A stretch of DNA of 37,899 bases from Pseudocercospora fijiensis CIRAD86 (Eukaryota > Ascomycota > Dothideomycetes > Mycosphaerellales > Mycosphaerellaceae), in the NCBI RefSeq assembly GCF_000340215.1, contig NW_006921548.1:1-37899 (forward strand), given 5' to 3'. The position numbers were made by a program, and so were the translations under genes. Shown piece by piece: positions 31,390 to 37,899 of the stretch; the first letter of the stretch is position 1; each line of letters opens with the position of its first letter. The notes under the pieces were generated by a model that was not told the origin of the DNA, searched no databases, and worked only from the letters and a program-made list of their open reading frames with translations.

Positions 31390-32110
31390 GCTATAGAAGC
31401 TAGCCCTCCTCGAGGCAAGTCTACCCTCTTTCTACTGCGACAGTAATAACATACTAAGAATGACTAATAACGTAAAGTTGCTGTCTATACTATTATTTTA
31501 GGCTATAGGTTAAGGCTTCCTCGGCGTTTTTGCTTTTACGAGTAGCGACAGAGGTAATATACCTAGTCTAGTATATCGCTTCGACCGAGTTAAAAGGATA
31601 GCCGGTTATACCGGTACGATCTCTATACTACTTACCGTACGTACCGTTAGTATTAAGGGATTAGGGTTAGAAGGCATATTGTCCGTAAACATACTAGCAA
31701 ATTAATAGGTCTACCGCCTAGAGCACTAACTATATAGTAGTAAAGATAGGAAAGCTCTCGCTAAAAGTGTATTAGATATTAGGCTAGCTTAGGTTATAAT
31801 AGACGACAGTCGCCGTCCTACTCGCTTACGTAGCGCTAGTCGATCCGAAGAGTAGGCTTAGTAGCTACAGTCTCGCTAGGACGGTCCTGTCTAAGACTAA
31901 TCTACTCTAGGGAGAGTCCGAAACGTATACTATAGTCGGCCGTACGACGTAGATAGTAGCGAGAACCGTTAACCGACCCGAGTTTGCTACCCTTATAATA
32001 AATAAATAGGCAGCGTGTAGTATATAATAGAATAAACTAGGTCAGAGCCTCTCTTAGTCTACTAGCAGATAGTATATGTCTATAAATATAGTCGTTTAAT
32101 ATAGTTCACC
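31390..32110 (+). pseudogene. Degraded coding tract with the fourth palindrome (gene D)
   Basis: The plus strand reads protein-like in parts: NIPSLVYRFDRVKRIAGYTG then TISILLTVRTVSIKGLGLEG (about 31555-31680) in one frame, and TTVAVLLAYVALVDPKS, SYSLARTVLSKTNLL and TVNRPEFATLIINK (about 31805-32010) in another. The ARTVLSK block coincides with palindrome D, which has the opposite central polarity to copies A-C. That fits a coding strand opposite to genes A and B. The function is unknown and the frame joins are uncertain. Confidence 0.3.
31873..31890. repeat. Dispersed palindrome, copy D (diverged, inverted)
   Basis: TCGCTAGGACGGTCCTGTC: the core AGGACGGTCCT is intact, the right arm has drifted, and the centre is the reverse complement of that in copies A-C. 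Confidence 0.5.
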
Positions 32111-32541
32111 CTTAATACTATAAAAGCTGCTGTAATTAATTTACAGTTTCTTCGGCCTTACGGTTAAGCTCGTTTATGAAATATATACGATTAGGTTGTC
32201 TATCCCTAGAGTAACGGTTGCATCCGTATTACTCGGCTTGTCTACTTTTTCGTATATAAGGGCGACTACCCGGCCCTATTCGATGCTAGTAGCTAAATAT
32301 ACGCTATTCTATATTAAAGTAGGTAAAGTAAGTCTAACACGATCGGGACTAGGATAAAAGCACGTAAGATTAATCTAAAGTCTTTTACAAGTATAATATA
32401 GCGCCCTATTACGGGCCCGACACTAGTATATACAAATAGGTAAGCAGTCGCGGCACTTGTTGTATCTTCCTATATATCCGCTATTAAGTCCGCTTAAGTC
32501 CGCTATATGCAATTGCTTAGCCGCCGCTCCCTTCGCTCTTA
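32111..32541. other. Intergenic, nothing recognised
   Basis: Separates the plus-strand gene D tract from the 3' end of the minus-strand ELRNxIY pseudogene. No repeat, RNA or convincing frame was seen. Confidence 0.35.
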
Positions 32542-33402
32542 CTAAAGATTCGAAACGCCCTTTAGGTATTGCGAGGCGTCTACTAGTTAGTATGCTTCGC
32601 TATTTAGCCGTCCGTACTATCTACTAATACAGGTTCCTCCGTAACTACCGCGTATCTTTACCTCGGTAGTTTGTTAAATACTATACTATACCGATCCCGA
32701 GTTCTTAAGTCCTTCGCTAAGCACAACTCTAATTCGGGACACGTCTAAGGTTGTCCCGTTTTTGTCCTCGAAGTCTTAAAGTTTAGCAAATACTATGCTC
32801 TTAGTACGGTAAAAAGCCTAGTAGTCCGGCTATATGCTATAATATTGTATCTCAAATATACTACCCGGTTTGATCTTGTTCCCTATCCGGTTTAACTATC
32901 GTACTAGACTACCGATATAGTAGTTACGAAACCTATAATTAAACTTAAGGTAGATAAGGAAGACCTTTCGAGATAATGTCGATCCTATTCTCTTAACGAT
33001 GTTATCTTTAAGGGAGTTGAAATAGGTAATAAGATTACTAAAGTTAAAGTTTAGAACCTTAGTCTCGGTAATTAGTGCTTTAGTAATAGTAAGGCTAAGA
33101 TACTCTTTACGAACTTGCCGGTTAACCTTAATAAGTCCCGAGCGCGAGCTAATAGGGAAAATCTCGGTAGTGTTTACGGAGACCTTACCTACCCGGCGTA
33201 ATAGGCGGACCGACTCGTAGTTAATTATATCGTACTTATAGATCTCGTTTCGCAATTCCGCTAGCAGATTTAAGAATAGCGACGCGTTCTATAGATTTTG
33301 ATCGTACGCGCTAGTGTTATTAGTGCTGCATCTTGCCGGCGCTTGTTAAGTGTCCTTCGGCGCATTCTTATTCTTTAGCGGGAGCTTTTTCTTAGACGAC
33401 AT
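32542..33402 (-). pseudogene. Fungal ELRNxIY (2EXR/F-box-like) protein, RIP-inactivated
   Basis: ATG at 33402-33400 (MSSKKKLPLKNKNAPKD) starts one uninterrupted minus-strand frame of 286 codons with no indel. After a basic leader comes FLNLLAELRNEIYKYDI, matching the widespread fungal FxxLPxELRNxIYxY signature. At about residue 90 follows GLIKVNRQVRKEYLSL, matching the family's second block (LLxVNRQIRxE). These proteins are thought to act as substrate adaptors or scaffolds. At least nine premature stops are present, all TAG/TAA in positions suiting Trp or Gln (for example before NASLFLN, and after SLVR, YYSI and FAKL). A TAG-TAA pair at 32544-32539 is the likely original end. The first 50 codons contain two stops. 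The frame is undamaged apart from RIP, so inactivation by RIP alone is sufficient. Confidence 0.85.
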
Positions 33403-33479
33403 CGGCTAGCGCTTAGATAGCTACAATATTAAACCTACTAGTAGAGTGCGCCTACGCGGTATCGTATACGCTATAGAAG

Positions 33480-35600
33480 GATCTAGGGCCCTCTTTAAAG
33501 GCGCTATTATAATATTAGTTTAGCGAAGGTAAGCCGCCGTATAACCTAATAAAACTCTGTAACTCGGACTTGTAGTAGGCGGAGCTAGCGGAAGATTCGA
33601 CGTAGACGTTAATCGTAGTAGTTGCAACAATACGCCGCTAAGTGCTTATTGTTATATAGATACAGAATTGAAAGCGAAGCGCGTTACGTCGGTAGTGCGG
33701 TCTAAGTTTCCGTAAGTCGCCGATAGCAACGAGACGCGATCGCTAGCTAGCGGGGTTCCGAAAGCCTATATCTAATTAGAGCTTGTTATATGTTGTACTG
33801 CGCTAGAGCCTTCGATTGCTTAGCCTAAGGCACTTACTAAGCTTCCGAACGGAGACAGCCCTTCGCGCCGAGGGTGGCCTATAGTTGTTATAATAATATA
33901 TGCCTATAGGCGGCTCCGCGTACCCCTAAAGTGCGAGCGTAGCTTCCGCCTTATATACCCTTATATATAGCCGTATTAGCGAGGCACTCTTAGTCGCTAT
34001 AGGTCGCTCGTCGTCGTAGGTCGCTAGTCTAGGTCGTTATAGGTCGCTCGTTGTCGCAGTTCTATCTTCGTCGTCGTAGCGGTTCTTCGTCGTAGCGGTA
34101 ATAGCGATTTGCCTTAGGCTATCTTTCTCGGGGGCCGAGTTTGTCCGTCCTACTAGTTCGTATAGGATGTAGCTAATTAGAGCTTTAGCTTTCTAAAATC
34201 CGGGGAATTACGTCGTAATTTCTTAGGCGATTCAGCTACTATAGTACCCTAGTTATTATAAGGCGAGCTTCGCTCGTAGCTAAACATCGATAGTAGGGCA
34301 CCTCTACTAGTTTCCAAACCCGAGCTACATCGTACTATTATTACTATTATTTATACCGGGTTAGCGATAGGGCAATTTCGATAGTATTAAAGAAGTGCCC
34401 TATTGTTTCGAAGCTACTCCCGATACAAACTATACTTCTACTAAGTAAGCATCGCTATTATAGAGTCGGACTACCCTAATATCTTCTATATTCGCATTTC
34501 TAGGTAGAAACGGTACCGACGGCAAAAAACCCCTTCTAAGCCACTTCTATACATCCCTAGCTAGAAGTAGAAGTAACTACCTATCGCTATACTTAGTCCT
34601 TAATCCTATCTATACTCGATCCGATTAAATTATACTAAGGCGTAGGGGACGGTATAAGGCTTATACCGGGGAATTAACCGCTAATAAATTGCGGAGGTAG
34701 AATCGACACTAGACTAGAGAAATACCCTATAGAATGCGATAGGTCTCGTAAAGATCCGTTAGCTAGTACAAATGCTATTAGTATAGCTGCCTACGCGGGC
34801 ACGGTATTATAAAAGCCCGACCGCTAGTCCTAGAATAGAGCCGTCGGACGTTAGCTATTAGACATGTCTAGGACTAATCTCCGGAAGGGAGCTAAGCTAA
34901 CGCTCCCTAGAAGAGCATTGTAGGAGTATAGCGCTAGTCCCGGCGTAGTAGTATCTCTAGGTACTAAACTATAGACTAGAGGCTAGGGCATATATTGCGG
35001 TATGTCTATAGTGCTAGATTAGATCTTATACTAGTAGATATACTACCGCTATACCGCTTACATAGTAGGAAAGAAGAGGATCTCAACTCTACGTAGGCCG
35101 AGAGATTTGTCGATAGAGTAGTTAGGTAGCTATTAGTAGAAGCTAGGCAGGTAGAGCCTATAGTAGTAATAGTCGAGCTAGACCGAGAAGATAGGGGATT
35201 AGAAACAGCGTAGGGAGCTCTATCGTAAGAAATCGAGTTAAGGTCGTTATTAGATTGATATACTACTACTAGCGTTAGCTTCGCCGCGCTCTAGAAGGGA
35301 TCGAGTTAATAACGAACTCGGAGCGCGTCTAAAACTTTCGGTAGTAACTAGTTGTCTTTAGTAGTAGCTAGTGTCTTAGGGTCTACTATTCTCTACTAAT
35401 AGGATTGAGTTATATACTACCTTATAAGTAGCGCTTAGTCCTAGGGCCGATAGTATACGGGACGCGGATATTAAGAGGTCGGTCTTTTCTCTCCCTAGCT
35501 CTAGGATATCGAGCTCTAGGACATCGTCTAAATCTTCTTACGTACTCGAACTCCTCGTAACCGGGCTAGGGCTAAGACCGTCTTTACCGCCTACTAGCTA
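33480..35600 (-). pseudogene. Degraded minus-strand coding tract, frame uncertain (gene I)
   Basis: The minus strand is readable over most of this interval, but two frames compete. One gives RREGLSPFGSLVSALG (about 33860), RVSLLSATYGNLDR (about 33730), RSGLEGVFCRRYRFYLEMRI (about 34540) and REISPRHV-like pieces. The other gives RNANIEDIRVVRLYNSDAYL (about 34440-34500) and ASTNSYLTTLSTNLSAYVEL (about 35080-35140). Interspersed TAG/TAA and rare TGA fit RIP. I cannot say whether this is one gene or two, and I see no named domain. It follows the ELRNxIY pseudogene on the same strand. Confidence 0.3.
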
Positions 35601-36500
35601 CTAAGTACTCGGGTCCGCGTAACACTCGGGCTTTCCTAGCACTAATAAGTAAAGTATACCGCTATAATAATCTTTCGGCGTAGATAAGGACCCCGCCTAT
35701 AGAGTATAATAAAACTTAATATAACGGGTTAGCTCCTCTATATTAGCAACCTTTACGCTATAAAGTGTATAATAGAAAGCGCTTATACTACTATATATCC
35801 GAGAGTAATGTCTTATTAGACTGCAACTCTTCGTAAAGCTCTTTTAATATAAGGGATATATAGGTATAGATAGCTTATATCTAATTCGAACGTGTTAAAC
35901 GAGCCCGCGGAAGGACAAAAATAAGGCGGTATAGGACGGACACTTCTAGTAGCTTGCTAGCGGATAGGCTAGACGTACGTAAATAGCTAGGATGTATTAA
36001 TTTGCGAAGGGACGCATATATAAGGCATACGTAACGGTGCTCGTAATATCTTAGTCGGGAGGGTATCGATCTAGTAGGAGTAGGGTCCTCGTCGTCGTAT
36101 AGTCTATACTAGGTGCGACGGTAGATAGATTAATGTCGTACTCGCTACCGAGCTAGGGCGGTAACGAGTCTCCTATACTATCGTTACTAATCGAGCTTTC
36201 CTACGAATTCTCCTCGAATATAGTAAGTAGATAAGTCGAACTCCTAGCTTCGTTAACATCCTCGGAAGAATTAGATGCGATAATACTACAAAGATTTAAC
36301 GCTAAGGAGACTATATTCTCTAGATAACGAATACACGTCTCGGGGACGTTATCGCTAGCTATACGTAAAGGAGAGTGCCGGGGATTGCGGTTATAGGCGC
36401 AAGGGCTTCTATAATCGGATTCGATATAACTACTACTTTAGGGGTAGCTTTTTGTAGATAGACAAGCCTCCTACGCGTAGCGGAGAGAGCGGTCGATTTA
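35601..36500. other. Weakly coding, unassigned
   Basis: The minus strand stays readable (ILKELYEELQ at about 35830, SSLSASKLLEV at about 35950, YDDEDPTPTRSIP at about 36070), but the pieces are short and separated by stops. It may join gene I to gene H. Confidence 0.25.
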
Positions 36501-37899
36501 GAAGGTAACGTAACGTAGCTTTTTAGATCTACCGACGCGCGTAGGGACCTTCTAGCGAGGGCTATTCCTAGCTTTACGGGGGTCCGTAAGCGGTAGAGAA
36601 TAAAGGCTTTAAAATGGAGTAGCGCCGGGGCACTAACGAAGTACCCTTTAAGCAGCTTCGCGACTAATCTATATAGCGAAACGAGTAGTTAAATGCGGAT
36701 CCGTCTACGTCCGAGTAACCCTCGCTAGGCTCTAGGGATAACAAAGAGGGCGTAGATGCTTGTACTTAAAGTCCGCGTATCTCGTCGTCTAAGCTAGTAA
36801 GCCCTAGGGTAGGATCGTTTAGCTTAGCTAACTTCTGCTAATGTTTTTCGCTAGATAGAGGGCTTTTATTATCTCTATATTCCGAGGAATCGTATTAAAG
36901 GGATCGAGGTAATCGAGAGGATAGAGGTATTCCCGAATTAAGGCGTTAATAACTAGTTCGAAGTGTAGGGCTAGTAGGGCTAGTCCGCTACTAGGGAAAA
37001 TTCGCTAAACTAGAGATAGGAGGGTTATTAATAGCTATCTATCCGGTCTTGTTAGTAGTAGCTATAGCTCTTCTCGAGAGCGAGGGAGATAGTATATGTT
37101 TCAATTCGAGTAGCGGATAGTGCTTATCTTATAGTATCTTAGTCCCTGCTCGACTATTAGAATATATAATATATAGTACTCGATAGCGAAAACGCGATTA
37201 AACCCTAACCTACCTAGCTATAATTTCCCGTCTACCCGCATACTTCAAAAACTAGCTACTTATCTAATATTAAGGTAGCGCCTCCTTCGAATAAGATATC
37301 GCATCTCGGGAGTCTAGAGTTAACATTGTATTAGTTCTTAGCGCCTTAGGTCGTTTGAAAGGGAAAATGTTTATATTAGAGCTACGCTTATATATAGGTT
37401 TTAATGTAATATTAGGTACGGCGACAATAGTGCCTTCGCTTGCCTCGATTAAGTTTGTAGATATAGTAAGCATTATCCCTACAAGTTAGACAACCGAATC
37501 GAGTAGTTATCGCGTTATTAGCGTTTCTAGCTATACCCCTTTTCGAACTTTTCTACCTCGTATCGAATGTCCTTAATAGAACGCCGGGGGTGCGTACTAC
37601 GCTATATGCCCGTCTAGTAACGTAGAGGATACGGCCCTATAGAGGCTATAAGTAATTCTACTAATACGGATATCCCGGGATAGGCGATATGTATGTTTAC
37701 CTCGCTATAGTATTAAATAACGTCGGTATAGAGTTGCTGTATAGCTAATCCCGGCTTGTTATATCGAGCTAGGTATTCTATTAATATAATTCGTAGCTAA
37801 ACGCGCACTATTACTAAGACGCCTAGTAAATCTCTATAAGCTAGTCGAACTCCTTAAGCGATACGAGAGCATCTTAAAACATAGAAATCGCCGGGTGCT
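36500..37899 (-). pseudogene. RIP-degraded gene, 5' end beyond the window (gene H)
   Basis: A single minus-strand frame enters from the right edge (37899) and can be followed to about 36500, some 460 codons, with TAA/TAG as the only stops. Readable pieces are NYINRIPSSI, DIRISRITYSLYRAVSSTLL, MLTISTNLIEASEGTIVAVP then NITLKPIYKRSSNINIFPFK, and HILSPSLSRRAIATTNKTG. From about 36930 follow KLAKLNDPTLGLTSLDDEIR then GL, and STPSLLSLEPSEGYSDVDGS. The Ser/Asp/Leu-rich last part looks like a disordered region. There is no transposase, integrase or RT signature. The N-terminus is outside the window. Confidence 0.45.

Noticed and set aside
1..37899. LTR or LINE retrotransposon, viral insertion, CRISPR, or bacterial origin
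   Set aside because: I found no LTR pairs, integrase HHCC, RT or RNase H motifs, no regularly spaced repeats of CRISPR type, and no ribosome-binding/operon organisation. Introns and RIP point to a filamentous ascomycete.

Overview
This window looks like heterochromatin-like accessory DNA from a filamentous ascomycete (Pezizomycotina) that has been saturated by repeat-induced point mutation (RIP). Across the whole 37.9 kb, CpA and its complement TpG are almost absent, TpA is very abundant and CpG is retained. That is the footprint of CpA-to-TpA mutation on both strands. CAA, CAG and TGG codons become TAA or TAG, so no intact gene is left, the in-frame stops are almost all TAA/TAG, and TGA is rare. 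Long reading tracts can still be followed by reading TAA/TAG as former Gln or Trp. Every coding call below is therefore a decayed pseudogene, and most ends are approximate.

Left part (1-7,250): an unassigned stretch, a MITE-like repeat copy (R1, 1596-2173), and a long minus-strand gene remnant (about 3,000-7,026). The remnant has a Lys/Glu-rich coiled-coil, an acidic C-terminal part, one likely spliceosomal intron, a 75-bp tandem duplication and a 426-bp MITE inserted in its coding sequence. A paralogous block at 13.7-14.1 kb lacks this MITE and shows the empty site.

7,257-10,937: a nest of mobile elements. A second copy of repeat R is split by a 3.4-kb element (7,355-10,780) with inverted ends and a probable TA target. 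It holds a recognisable Tc1/mariner (DDE_3-type) transposase on the plus strand and, convergent to it, an unknown gene of about 600 codons on the minus strand.

10.9-21.7 kb: a minus-strand remnant (11.15-12.72 kb) and a plus-strand remnant (12.99-13.7 kb) that diverge; degraded tracts at 13.7-16.5 kb; three AT-rich MITE copies of one family (16,673-17,032, 20,964-21,138, 21,548-21,719); a truncated Argonaute PIWI C-terminus (minus, 17,130-17,625); and an unknown plus-strand remnant (17.95-20.56 kb).

21.7-30 kb: nearly continuous minus-strand coding remnants (segments E, F, G). They carry a 60-bp acidic tandem repeat, a coiled-coil, a likely 62-bp intron and a second copy of the 0.4-kb MITE.

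30-37.9 kb: a CTTCTA-type microsatellite, an inverted partner of the repeat at 21.1-21.5 kb, a plus-strand remnant, a clear fungal ELRNxIY (2EXR/F-box-like) pseudogene (32,542-33,402), and minus-strand tracts that run off the right edge.

The genes do not form an obvious pathway. The coherent picture is a RIP-silenced graveyard in which host-like genes (Argonaute, ELRNxIY protein, large unknown proteins with introns) and nested transposons were mutated together. That would be expected if a gene-bearing segment had been duplicated or captured by a large mobile element and then RIPped.
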